A DNA stretch of 64,000 bases from Paraphaeosphaeria minitans (lineage: Eukaryota > Ascomycota > Dothideomycetes > Pleosporales > Didymosphaeriaceae). The stretch lies in contig WJXW01000012.1 in the NCBI GenBank assembly GCA_015832175.1, positions 1,756,001-1,820,000 on the forward strand, in the 5' to 3' direction. Positions within the stretch are counted from its first letter, which is position 1; every line of letters starts with the position of its first letter. Below the pieces are notes generated by a model, which saw only the letters and a program-made list of their open reading frames with translations, was not told where the DNA came from and searched no databases. The position numbers were made by a program, and so were the translations under genes. Positions 11,898 to 22,600 of the stretch are shown here, one piece after another.

Positions 11898-12127
11898 AGT
11901 GTGAGGAGATGACACGAATACAAGGTGGTTGTTCGTGTGATCTGATGGCTATTCCGGGTAGGTGATGATATATATAGCTATAATTGATGAGAGGGATGGG
12001 CATTGAATGAGAATTCTTTTTTTCAGCTGGTGTGCGTGTGCGTTCACGGAGGAAAGCGGGGCTGGATGGATGGATGAGTGGCTGTATTTCATTTATTGGT
12101 CATGAGTCGATGTGGGGCACGCCCATC

Positions 12128-13172
12128 CTACAACGCAGCCTTGCCCGACCCGACTAGCTTCCACCCTTCCCCCTCCCCATCCCTCACCACCTTCCCTTCC
12201 CCCTCCAACTTCCTGAGTATCTGCAACACTCCCGCCTTCGCCGGCTCCCACAAGCTCTCAGGATAGTCCTTGTAGATGACCATGACCAGCTGCATCGCCG
12301 TCCACGCGCCCACGCCCTCGCCCTCGCGCTTCTCGGACCCCAGCACGTCCAGCACCTGCTTCTCGCGCTGCCGCCGGTGCGCAATGTACTCGCGCACTTT
12401 GGCCGGGCCGTTGGCGATGACGGGGCCGTGTCCGGGATACGCGCGCCCGGTGAATTGCGTCGCCATGCCCTCGAGGCTCTTCATGTAGACGGCGAGATCT
12501 TCGAATACGGCGGTGCCCTGCCCCAGCACGTTGTCCGCCGTGAACATGGCGTCTTCCTCCTCGAGCACAAACGCCATGTGGTCCGTCGTGTGTCCGGGGC
12601 ACAGGTAGGCGCGCAGGGTGGCGCCGTCGGCGGCGAAGGTCTGCCCGTCGGCGATGTCGTGCCAGCCGGGCCGGGGGTCGCGCTTGTGGATGGCGGTGGA
12701 GGGCGAGAGGGCGAGCAGGTCGGGCACGCCCTGCGTGTGGTCGTGGTGCCAGTGGGAGATGAGCGCGGCAGAGAGAGTGATGGCTTCGTCGTCGAGCACG
12801 CGCTTGAGGCTGGCGAGCCATTCGGGCTTGCCCTCGCCCGTGTCGATGAGGATGCGGCGCGCGCCCGAACCGACAATGTACGTGTTTGTGCCTAGAGAGA
12901 ATGGACAGTTTAGACGTGTGCGCTGCGCCGCGCTGGAGAGGAGAGCCACCGCGCACCTTGCAGCGTGAACTGTGCCCGTCTGTCCGTCAGCGTGTCCCAG
13001 CCTACCTAGCGTGCGCCCCGACGGAACGTACCTTGCTCGGATTCCCGCCCAGCACACGTATCACGCGGCTACTCAGCTTCTCGATCTTCGGGAGGTCGGC
13101 GAGCGGCTCTGCCATGGTGGAGTAGAGGCGGTGCAGCGAGGAGGGAGCTCGCAATCGCCATGGCAGACGCAT
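12128..13172 (-). CDS. LACTB2-like metallo-beta-lactamase-fold protein with a 13-nt micro-exon
   Basis: Metallo-beta-lactamase-fold hydrolase most like LACTB2, a mitochondrial single-strand endoribonuclease in animals. From the ATG at 13115 the exons are 13115-13032, a micro-exon 12969-12957 and 12891-12128, giving 286 residues. The conserved block NPSKFTLQGTNTYIVG is rebuilt only if the 13-nt micro-exon (FTLQ plus one base) is included between introns 12970-13031 and 12892-12956. The zinc motif HWHHDH, the later PGHTTDH and a C-terminal winged-helix-like tail are present. An in-frame upstream ATG at 13172 adds 19 residues (MRLPWRLRAPSSLHRLYST) that look like a mitochondrial presequence. Related proteins also act as thioesterases in polyketide clusters, but no polyketide synthase is nearby. 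It is divergent from EFM5. Confidence 0.85.
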
Positions 13173-13225
13173 GTTTTGTCTCACCCGACGCACCGCCTCC
13201 GCTTCCGACCGAGGTACGCACGGCC

Positions 13226-13290
13226 TTATCGATAAGAGGTTGTTGTTTATCGATAACAGATCATCGCTTATCGATAACAGGTTATCACCT
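13226..13290. promoter_or_regulatory. Three TTATCGATAA palindromes at 21-bp spacing
   Basis: Perfect 10-bp palindromes TTATCGATAA start at 13226, 13247 and 13268, each exactly 21 bp apart. A further half-like GTTATC follows near 13281. They lie between the divergent LACTB2-like gene (start 13115 or 13172) and EFM5 (start 13334). Confidence 0.85.
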
Positions 13291-13333
13291 TTCAAGCACC
13301 CCGCCGTGCATCTGCACCGCCGAGCGAAGCAAC

Positions 13334-14355
13334 ATGGCAGAGACAGAAGACGATGGCCCGATGTAGGTCTCTCCCTCCACCCACCCACCCATCCATTCCT
13401 TTCCTCTTCCCTTCTTTCCTTTCCCCGAGAGGCGAAGAGAAAACGCCAAACTAAGCAGCTCAAGGAAAGACAGCTCTCGGCCGGCGCCCTTGACGCCCTG
13501 AAAGAGTTTTACGGCGAGCGCGATGCGCGCGCGAAGCAGTTTGAGGACCTGAAGACGCAGGCCGAGGACGATTTTGCGGGCACGCTGAGCATGGAGGCCT
13601 TCACCGAAGACTGGAATGCGAGTCAGTTCTGGGTGCGTGAGGGTTCTGGTTCGAGAGGCGTGTGCTCATCGGAACCAGTACAGCGACGAGACGGCGACGA
13701 CGCTTGCACGGCAGCTGCTGGAGGGTGCTACGGATGATACGAGGATTGCGGTTGTGTCGGCGCCGAGTACCTTCATTCAGTTGAAGAACTTGCTTGTATA
13801 TCCACCCCCTCTTCCCCGCCTTCGGCCTAGATATGACCCTTTTGTTGGATACACAGCTAAGAAAACGCAGGCTTCGGGCGCATACACGCACAAACCCTAC
13901 CTCACCCTCCTCGAATACGACACGCGCTTCAACGTCTTCAAAGAATTCGTGCCCTACGACTTCGAGGCCCCGCTCAAGCTGCCCGCCGAGCTCAAAGGCA
14001 GCTTTGACGCAGTCATCGTGGATCCCCCGTTCCTGAGCGACGACTGCCAGACCAAAGGTACGCGTCCAGCTCGAAAGCTCACCCACTTAGGCCTCTGCAG
14101 AACTTGATGCTGATCGCTTTACCAGCCGCCCTAACCGTCCGCTGGCTCTCGCGGTCCTGGACCCCCGGTTCCGCTGGCGTCAAGCTCATCGCGTGCACGG
14201 GCGAGCGCATGGAGAGCCTCGTCACCAGGCTGTACGCCAACGTTGGCGTGCGGACGACCGACTTTGAGGTGCGACACGCCAAGGGGCTGAGCAATGAGTT
14301 CCGGTGCTATGCGAATTTTGAGTGTGGGGCGTGGAAGTGGGCGAAGCAGGGATGA
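13334..14355 (+). CDS. EFM5: eEF1A lysine methyltransferase Efm5 (N6-adenine-MTase fold)
   Basis: Methyltransferase of the Efm5/EEF1AKMT1 family, which trimethylates a lysine of elongation factor eEF1A in the cytosol. Older annotations call it an N6-adenine DNA methyltransferase. Five exons: 13334-13362, 13470-13632, 13679-13795, 13871-14057 and 14126-14355. They encode 241 residues, close to yeast Efm5. The catalytic DPPFLSDDCQTKAALTVRWL block is restored exactly across intron 14058-14125. The N-terminal LSAGALDALKEFYGERDARA and the QFWYSDETA join are also family-typical. The first exon (MAETEDDGP) and its acceptor at 13469 are the weakest call. They were chosen because only this acceptor keeps phase. 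Convergent neighbours are absent. Confidence 0.88.
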
Positions 14356-15233
14356 ACCGGGTAGGTAGAACCCATCATCATACCTATTGCGGTCGTGAAA
14401 ACGGGGGAGGAAGAGAGATGGGGGTGCGGACGCTGTGAGGGGGAGGGAGATGCTCCTTGCTCGCTCACAAACCAACCATCCAAACACTTCCGGAGTTCGA
14501 AACAATCACTGTCTTGAGCAGTGTGCGATTCCTCAATCTTCAACGCTCCTATTTCCCCTTTTACCGCCTTGTATTTCCCCTACTATCCAACAGCTCTACA
14601 CCTCAACCTTGTCCACTGCTCCCGACTCAGCCTCGACGTTTGCCTACGCGTCCTGCTGTGTGAGACCACGTGACGCCGATCAACCACCACCCCCATTTCC
14701 CGCATGGTCTTGAGCCTAGCTGGGCATGTAGGCAGTGTCGCTCGGAAGAAAAAAAGCCGCGGCGCCACACAGATGCCCCAATGCTGCGGTGGTGCTGCGT
14801 GTTTGCTAGGATGCGAAGGATTCTCTCTCGTGACAGTCTCGCCCGGTTCGTGTCTCCAGAGAGAGGACCCCTAGCTCTCGGTGTAGGTTTTTCTGTCTGT
14901 TGGTGGTGGTGGCTATCGAGCATCATGGCCCCTGGGCCTGCGAGAGGGGTTGGTGGTAGTGTGGATGTTCCGTGGTTGTGCGAGTCCGTCATCCGGGAGC
15001 GCATGCACGACCTGTGCAGCATCGCACTCTTGCGCAGTATTGAAGACGGTTCGTTGAAACTGCAAAGGAAGGCCACGCAACGCGTCTCGCGACAGGACTT
15101 GTGCTTGATCTTGTGTCGCAGACAGCATAAAGGTTTTTTCGCTGTAGCACTCCCGGAACTTTCTCCAACCGTCCGTCCAAGCCACCCGCCATCGATCCCC
15201 ATTCTCCTACTCCACCGTTCCATTGAATTACCC
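14356..15233. other. Intergenic, no gene seen
   Basis: No credible gene. A 198-codon minus-strand ORF (14627-15223) and a plus-strand ORF running into the next gene have no domain-like composition, and the latter is antisense to a better candidate. Confidence 0.55.
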
Positions 15234-16211
15234 TCATATCATCTTCCCAAGCTCATACGCCGGGTGCGGCAGCGGATCCGAAATCCCATAGTTGCCATAG
15301 AAATCAATCATGCTCTTGCGCTTGCTCCGCATCGCCTCTTCCAGATCCTGGCTCACGAATATCTCCATTCCGCCCGACTGGTCCGTCCCCTTGTCCTCGG
15401 ACGACAACTTGTACCCCACCCCGGCAGACGGGTTGGGCGACGTCACGGTGGAGTTGTTGGAGCGCAGGATGCGCAGCCAACGCGACTCGGCGTGGCGCTT
15501 GAACACGTCCTCGAGATCGAACAAGTCCTGCATGGACAGCATGTAGTGCTTGCCCGAGCGCAGTTTCCAGAAGAAGAGCACCGACAGCTCGATGTTCTCG
15601 ACGGCTTCGAGCGAGGCCAGCAGCGTGTCCATGGTCGCCATGAGGTCCTTTGCGATGCCGATCTGGTCGTCGATGCTGTCGTTCTTGGACAAGACGGTGT
15701 AGTTCCACTCGACGTAGAAGCGGATGTGCGTGACGAACTCGAGCATGGGGAGCCGCAGGATGTGGGGGCTGTGCTCCAAGTGGCCGTTGTTGCTCTGCGA
15801 GTTGCGCAGCTCGGCGTGCAGCGTGAGCTTGCTGCGGCGAAAGTACCGCGCCAGCATCTCGGTGCGCAGCTGGCGGTTGATGAGCTGCAGGTGCGGATGC
15901 AACCTGTGCATCTTGGGGACGCCGTACCCGTACCCGAAGATGTCGTGTCGCCACGGCTCGTGCACCATGTCTGCTCCCCACAGACACGTATGCAGCTCGG
16001 GGCGGTGCGCATTCGTGATTTCCGGGAGCGCAAAGTCGTATATCCGGTTCCGCACTTCTCGGGGCAGCGCCAGCAGGTTGGAGCTCAGTTCCCGGGGGTT
16101 GAGATCCAGCAGCATCTCCAGCTCGCGGAGGAGCAAGCTCTGGCGCTGGACAGAGAAGTCCTCGCTGCCATTGGACATGACGGAGAGTTTCTTCTCGTGC
16201 ATGGCGGCCAT
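15234..16211 (-). CDS. 2EXR/F-box-like hypothetical protein
   Basis: Intronless gene of 325 residues. Residues about 45-66 (LLALPREVRNRIYDFALPE) match the short hydrophobic module of fungal 2EXR/F-box-like proteins, which occur in large families of unknown role in Pezizomycotina. The rest includes an aromatic segment (FGYGYGVPKMHRLHPHLQLI), a region describing a mixed alpha/beta fold, and a hydrophilic C-terminus. The start at 16211 is the first of two close methionines. I cannot assign a partner. A true F-box would imply SCF ubiquitin-ligase recruitment, but this is inference. A 500-codon ORF on the other strand is a shadow. Confidence 0.72.
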   Translation of the reverse strand: MAAMHEKKLSVMSNGSEDFSVQRQSLLLRELEMLLDLNPRELSSNLLALPREVRNRIYDFALPEITNAHRPELHTCLWGADMVHEPWRHDIFGYGYGVPKMHRLHPHLQLINRQLRTEMLARYFRRSKLTLHAELRNSQSNNGHLEHSPHILRLPMLEFVTHIRFYVEWNYTVLSKNDSIDDQIGIAKDLMATMDTLLASLEAVENIELSVLFFWKLRSGKHYMLSMQDLFDLEDVFKRHAESRWLRILRSNNSTVTSPNPSAGVGYKLSSEDKGTDQSGGMEIFVSQDLEEAMRSKRKSMIDFYGNYGISDPLPHPAYELGKMI

Positions 16212-17961
16212 GTGGAGTTGTATCGTATCTAGATCCTAGATACCTAGGACGACACCAGGCCTACCGCGCTGCCAAGCGGAGCGTTCGTTCCAGCAGCACA
16301 ACTCTCTCTCGTCGTCAAGTCCACGTAGTCGTGGTAGGTAGGTAGGTAGGCGATATAGGTACCGTATTGGCGGTAGAGAAAAAGGGGCAACCGTCGTTGT
16401 GAAACCAGCCTGCGAGCAGAGGGGATTTTGATCGTCTTGGAGCTCCACGACGCGGGCACATGGGCTCGCGAGTCATTTGGTGGCTGCAAGGGGGGGGGGG
16501 GGGGGGTCCGAAGGGGGGAGATCCGACGTGTGCACTGTTGGTTCGTGGCTCGTCACGTGCAAAACGGGGCGGTCCGTGCTCGCGTCTCGTTAGGGTTTTA
16601 TGCTTGGCTATGCGACGGCTCCCTACGCCCCTCGAACAGCTCTCTAGACGAGAACGACTCCGCGACCGTGGAGAGGTAACAAGGACCGGACGACCCGCTT
16701 AGCTCTTAGTGAATCCCGCAGGAATGGACGTAGGCGCTGCAGCAGCCCCCACTCCACACGAAGGTACAGCGCATGGAGCCGTGTCACATGCAGAACGAAC
16801 CCCCTATAGCGGAGACCCCAAGAGCCTACCTATTGAAGATCCAGCATCATTTCAGGAAACGCCATCTCCCTAGATCCATTTCATTCCTCATTCGTACAGT
16901 AGGTATGGCGTCCACGCACCTATCGAAACAACGCACCAGAATCATACAAGTGCAACAAACATTCTGTGATCCTTCTCTCCCTCAACCTCCCCTCCCACCC
17001 ATGATCCCTTCTTCTTCCAAGTCCCCCTCCCATTTTCCCTTTTCACTTCGAATCTGCTCCCCATCAGCACCACCCCACATCCCACTCGCATCCATCACCT
17101 ACCGATCCAACTATTTATCTGCAGCGGCACGTGGCATCCCCCCTCCTGCTTCTCCTCCCGCGCTATCGGCAGCGCAAACTGCTGCTTCTGCTCCGTCCGC
17201 CTCTGCTCGGGGTGACTTGAAGTGTCGTCGTGGCAGGATGCATCCATCTCGTGGCGCTGCGCTCTGCAGTGGCCGATGCTGCACCCGGCGTGGTGTGAGA
17301 GTTGTATTCCGTTCATGAGATTAGGTGGTCGTCAAAAGAGGGAACGGGAGATCTGTGTTGTGGGTGTGACGGATGGTGATGATGGTAATTGTGATGCTGG
17401 TGGTGAGAACAAGTTGTTTTGTGCAATGTAACGCGCCGTGTTTACTTTGAAATCAAATCTTCTTATATACACCGGACCGACAGTCACGGCATGCTGTTGA
17501 TTGCTGTTCCACACGAGAGGCGCGCGAGACTGTCAGCGTGATGTGGGAGTGTCTCGCCACATCCGGCGTGGCGTGATCGAGTTGCGGTGTGCGGCTGCCT
17601 CAGCCGCGTGTTCGATCACCACAACGTCTACAGGAAACACTTGAGGGTCGAGAGTCCGTCTTTGTGACCAGAATGCGGTACCTGGAGTCTCTGCGTCCCT
17701 CGGAACATGTGTGCAAACCCTATTGCGAAGAATTGTAACTGACGGCCGAACTTGCTTGGAACCACGCTCCAAAGTCAACTCCCCAAGGACATTGATACAG
17801 ATGCAATTTTTCCAGAATAGCTACATGCTAACGACTTGTATCGACGTCCCCAAAAGCGGAAACGAGCGACCTGGGGCCAACAAATATGCCCGAGCTCGAG
17901 AAAGCAGCCTGTGGCCTAAACCAACCCACTCCAGACACCGCCGCACAGAGCATTGACATTG
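16212..17961. other. 1.7-kb intergenic with a G17 tract
   Basis: No gene I trust. It contains a run of 17 G at 16490-16506 followed by AAGGGGGG, a (GGTA)n-like microsatellite around 16335-16350, and pyrimidine-rich stretches around 16970-17070. The 181-codon ORF at 16773-17318 is Pro/Ser/Arg-rich and low complexity. Confidence 0.55.
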
Positions 17962-18964
17962 TTACACCGGCAACGAAACATAGATCGGGAAGTACCATTG
18001 ACCGAAATTCAGCTCAAACACGTCTTTTCTTGTCCATCGGTAACGAGGGTCGCGGTAACTCTGCAGAAGCGCTACCCCTAGCGGCGAGATGCCTCGAAAG
18101 TTGGCCTCTGTAAATCCCGACAAGTGCTGCATGATGCGTTGCACATACCAATTGGAGTCCGTGACACCGAACAACCCTATACTCCTGAGGTCCGCTTCCA
18201 TCATTCCAGTGAGGTAGAGGCGAATGCAGATTTCGTCGTGCTCAGCGGTCCATTGTGGCGGGTATTTGTACAAGGACTTCCTTCGCTGTACGGCGGCTTT
18301 CTTTTCGGTCTCTTGGATCATTGTGATGCGCTGATTGATGAAGCAGACATCTACCCCCATTTCGCTGGCAATGACCGACCCAGCCTTCTTCTTCTCCAAA
18401 CAGGCAGCCAGATGGTCCTCTTGTGCCTTGTCCCAGGACCAGATCCGGCGCTTCACGCCTTCTTTGATACGTTGGTGGCGCCATTTGACAATGGTATGTG
18501 TAAACACTGGCCCCAGTTCTTTTGCCAACTTCGTCCATCCGAACTTCTGAGTATCACGCAAATCAAGCAGCTTGGCTTCTTCTTCGTGTGTCCAGTAGTG
18601 GTCGTGAATCGGCGCATGGACAGCGGCGTCCACAGTTATCTTCCCGGTCTCATCGAGGATGGAGATACGCTGTCTGACGAGGCCCGGTGGCACGTCCAAC
18701 TCTTTGGCAATCATATCCGAAGTCTTGCTTGCCTTCAGTCCCGCCACGAGAGTGTTTTTTCGTCCAATCGTAAGTCTTCGATGGTTTATCATTTTGGAGA
18801 CGATCGATGCGATACCGGATTTGGCCTTCACTTAGGTGCGGCCCGAGTGCTTCGACCACCTTTTTGATTGAGAGCCCGCGTTTCTCATGCAGATCCAGCA
18901 GCCTGTGTTGCTCTTCCTTTGTCCAGTAGTACTGCGTATTCCGCATATATACGCCGCGTGGCAT
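17962..18964 (-). pseudogene. Myb/SANT-like repeat protein gene with a +1 frameshift
   Basis: The minus strand encodes about five degenerate helix-turn-helix units of roughly 55 residues. Each has a WT(K/H)EE-like start and an (I/V)xxR(I/H)xxI-like end: YYWTKEEQHRLLDL, YDWTK, HYWTHEEEAKLLDL, WSWDKAQEDHLAA and PQWTAEHDEI. Such tandem Myb/SANT-like units usually bind DNA. The reading frame breaks inside unit 2 at a run of six A (plus-strand T6 at 18755-18760). Before it YDWTK is in one frame, and after it NTLVAGLKASK continues in another. Removing one A would restore a single ORF of about 333 codons from the ATG at 18964. No intron explains the break without destroying conserved residues. It could be a sequencing error, a pseudogene or recoding. 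The rest of the coding sequence is undamaged. Confidence 0.65.
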
Positions 18965-19628
18965 ATTGGACAAGTCGAGTTCGTCGTGTGTGTGATCGAA
19001 CGTCTAGGCGTGTAGCTGCACCGCAAAGCTCTTCCGCGCGCACCCCTGTGAATGTTCAAACGGGATGGAAGTGATGGAAAGGATGGTCGTAAAAGCCTCA
19101 GACAATTTGCGTAATGTATCGATGCAAGCGAGTGAGGATGCCCGGTCATTGAGAGTCAGTGTGAAGGTCGACCTTCGCAGGTGTCAGTGACGCCGCCGAC
19201 TCATCACAGGCCAGACGTTCCTTCCCAATTCTCAGCATGCGAAGGAAGTGGTTGACATGCTTTCAGCAAGAGAAGAAACGACATATTGAAGTCGCGATCG
19301 GACGTAGTGGCCAATGCCTCTTGAACAGATTGGAACAGCAGAGGCGCCGAGGGTTTCCCAGTCGGCAATGTAAGTGTATAAGTTGAGTAATGATCGTATC
19401 TGCAGTCATCAGTGACGCTACTACGTCATCACACGCAGATCCGCTCCTTCCCCAATCTCGGTCCGGAAGGTGCTCCTTGACGAAGAGCGCGAGGAAAAGG
19501 AAGGCGCGACCCCGGGTCACTTGCACACGACGACGAACAACAAATCTGAAGACTGAAAATGCCCGTGAACGCAATTCAATCAAGCCTTACGCCTTATAAA
19601 ACACTGCTCGTCCCCTCATTCGCAGCAT
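18965..19628. other. Intergenic with a diverged 58-bp duplication
   Basis: No gene seen. Two diverged copies of a 58-bp segment occur at about 19177-19234 and 19401-19459. They share GCAG, a TCAGTGACGC core, a CATCACA core and CTCCTTCCC(C)AAT(C/T)CTC-like ends. Confidence 0.5.
19177..19459. repeat. Diverged direct duplication about 220 bp apart
   Basis: Segment 19177-19234 and segment 19401-19459 align in direct orientation over TCAGTGACGC, TCATCACA and TTCC(T/C)TTCCC-like blocks. They are too diverged to date. Confidence 0.5.
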
Positions 19629-22600
19629 CTACCTCGCAGAGCTCAACTGCTGCCGCCCAGGCGTGCTGATCTTCCCACTGCGCCTTCTCATCCCCTCGAG
19701 CGTCTTCACAAGCTGCATATGCACCTTCCGGTTAGCCGCCCACCCGTCGGCCAACTTCTTCATGCGAATCGTGGCCATGATGGCGAGACCAGCTGCCTTG
19801 AGCGTCGGCTTCTTCGAATGGATTGAGACATCGGGCGTGATGCCCATCTCGGAGATGAGGTGGAGGTCTTCTTGGTTGCTATCGGACTTGTTAGTGAACT
19901 GAACCGAACCGAACCGAACCGAACTGAAAGGGAGGAGCCAGGCGCTGAGAACATACCATTGATTGTATACTTCAATCATCATGAGGAAGAAACGTTTCTG
20001 ATATCCGAGTGATTCGCGGAAGCCCTCCGCGCGGACGCATCGTGCGCGCAGGAACTGAATCTGCTTGGCAAGACCGTTGATCTCTTTCACATGGCGCTTC
20101 TCGAGAGCCTGCGTCTGCGCCTCTACGTCTATCGCTTCGTTTGTCGCCTTCTGCTGGGCTGCTTTCGTGGAAGCTTGCAAGAGGCGGTGTTGACTTTCCT
20201 TTTCACGCAGTTGCGACTGCAAGTCGCTGAGTTCACTTTGCACGTCTCGAAGCTGTTGCTCGAAAACCGATGTCTGGTCGCGTTGCGATGCTTTGAACTC
20301 GTTGTGAAGCTTGCGGTGTTGGGCGTCTTTCTCGCGGATAGTAGACTCAAGATTACGGATCTTGTCATCCATGACACTTCCTTGCTCGCGCTGAGTGGCT
20401 CGCGCTTCGTTCTGGAGTGAGATCTGCTCACGTTCCTTGTCGCGGAGCATCGATTCAAGTACCGAGATCTTGTCTTCCAGGGAATTCTTCTCATCGTTGA
20501 CCTCGTCCACCTGCTCCTGAAGGACATCAATCTCGTCGTCCAAGTCCTGTTTTTCCTGCTCCATCTGGTCTTTGAGCGATTGTAAAGCCCTCAACCTCTC
20601 TTCAGCCAGCCGTTGTAGGGCTTCCACCTCACCCTTACGAGCGTTCATCTCTGCTCGCAAATCTTCAAGTTCGACATCCCGTTCGCGGACGAGGCCTTGC
20701 ATCGCGTCAAGCTGGGTGCCAGGCTCATCAGCATGGCTTCGAAGAGCATCTAGCTCCGCGTCGCGTTCAGATAATGTCCGTCGTGCAGTTTCCAGGTCGC
20801 GTGAACGCTCGCTCAACTCACTTCGTAGCTGCTTAAGCTCCTGAAGTGTGGATTCGTGAGCCTCAATCTTCCTCTGGAGGTTCTGCGCGTTACGTTCGCT
20901 CGACTGGAGCGAGCTTTGCAAGCTTGCGAGGTCGCGTGACAAAGTGTCGCGTTCGCGGGTGACCCTTTGCAAAGCTTCAATCTGGCTATCCTTGCCTGAC
21001 ATGGCTGTACGCAGTTGAGCAGCATCTTGGTTGACATTGTCCCGCTCGCGTCGTAGGCTCTCCAACTCCCGCGAGAGGGTGTCCCGCTCACGACTTGACT
21101 TCCGCAATGATTCGATTTGCGTATCTTTTCCGGAGAGTGTAGAACGCAGATCTTCCACTTCTTGTGCAGCATTGTTAAGCTCGCGTCGAAGATCGGTCAG
21201 CTGTCGTGAAAGGGCATCGCGTTCGCGCGTGGTTTTGTGCAATGCTTCCACCTGGGCATCCTTGCTGGTCAAGTTTGAGCGAAGGGTGTTGATCTCTTGG
21301 GTGACATCGTTGCGTTCTCTACGAATCCTTTCGAGGTTGTCCAGGTCTCGATCTTTCTGAGAAAGTGCGTGCCTCAGTTGCTGCACTTGTTGCTCGTACG
21401 ATTTAGTCTCCTGCTGAAGGCGCGTGGCCTTATGCATCGCATCTTGTAGCTGCTTGCGGTATTCGTCGAGCTGATCAGCTTTGGTCTCGGCATCATCCAC
21501 GCGGGACTGCAGAAGCTCGATTTCCACGTTCTTCTCACGTGTGACTTCAAGAACTCTTTGATGCGCATCACGGGCGGCTTGCTGTGCAAGCTGAACTTGT
21601 CCGTCTCCCTGTGACTCTGCGAGTTGCAATCTTTCGTGTAGCGCGTCCAGCTCGGTTTGCTTCTCGTTCTCAAGATTTTCGAGCTGCCTACGTAATGCTT
21701 TAGTCTCCACATCCTTCTCACGTTGAAGAGTGTGTAGGCGATCTTCGAGCTGGGTCACTACATGTCGTTTTTCGTCTTCAACCTCGCCCAGCTGCTTCTC
21801 GACGTCGTCCAATTGCTTTTCAAGCTCGCGGAGTTCTTGATCCTTGTCTTCGGATGCAGAGTCGAGCTTGTCCTGCAGTGTGTCGATCTCGGCGTCTTTA
21901 GTCCGCGTCACCGTCTTTACTTCCTCCTCTAGGTCTTCGATTCGCTCCGCTTGCTCCTCGATCTGGCGCTGCTTCTCCTCCACCTGTGGGTCGCCGGACT
22001 GCTCAAGGGAGCGCAACTGTTCTTCGAGATCTTTGATCTTGCGGGTTTGCACCTCTAATTGGCGATCTTTCTCCTGCATTGCCTCGTCGTCGAGTCCTTG
22101 TGTCCTAGCCTGCTCCTCCAGCTTCTCGATCTTGTCTTCGTACTCGTCGAGCTGGCGATCACGGTCTGCAAGATCAGCCTGTGCGTTTTCCAGCTCCGTG
22201 GTGACCTTTTCAAGCTCTTCCTGGTCGCCGCGCGCCTCCTCCAATCTGTCTTCCAACTGTTCGATCTCGGCAGCGCGCTGCTCGGCGACCCGTCGCAATT
22301 CGTCCATCTCCTCGCGCATGCCTTCATCGGCGTGTCGTCGCTTGACCTTCTCGGCGTATTCCTTCAGCTGCTGTCTGCACGATTCCAGATCCTTTTCTGA
22401 ATTCTTTAGGGCCTTCATGTGCTTCTGGACGTCACGAGCCATCTCAACCTTGTCCGTTTTTAGGTTGACATTCTCCTCCATGGTTTGTCGGTTGAAGTCG
22501 GGACCCATCTTCTTGAGTCCTTCTTCCAAGAAGTGGATCTTGAGCTTGAGGCCAAAGTTTTCCTTGTCTATTTGTTCGAGACGCTATGCATGGTCAGTTC

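Noticed and set aside
12128..13172. LACTB2-like gene as part of a polyketide cluster
   Set aside because: Some family members are polyketide thioesterases, but the neighbours are housekeeping genes and no synthase is in the window.
14627..15223. 198-codon minus-strand ORF
   Set aside because: Composition is irregular (Arg, His, Ser), with no domain or supporting splice structure.
14670..16232. 520-codon plus-strand ORF
   Set aside because: It covers the 2EXR/F-box-like gene in antisense. Its C-terminal half is Val/Gly/Gln-rich, as expected for the reverse of C-biased codons.
16773..17318. 181-codon plus-strand ORF
   Set aside because: Low-complexity Pro/Ser/Arg translation of pyrimidine-rich DNA.
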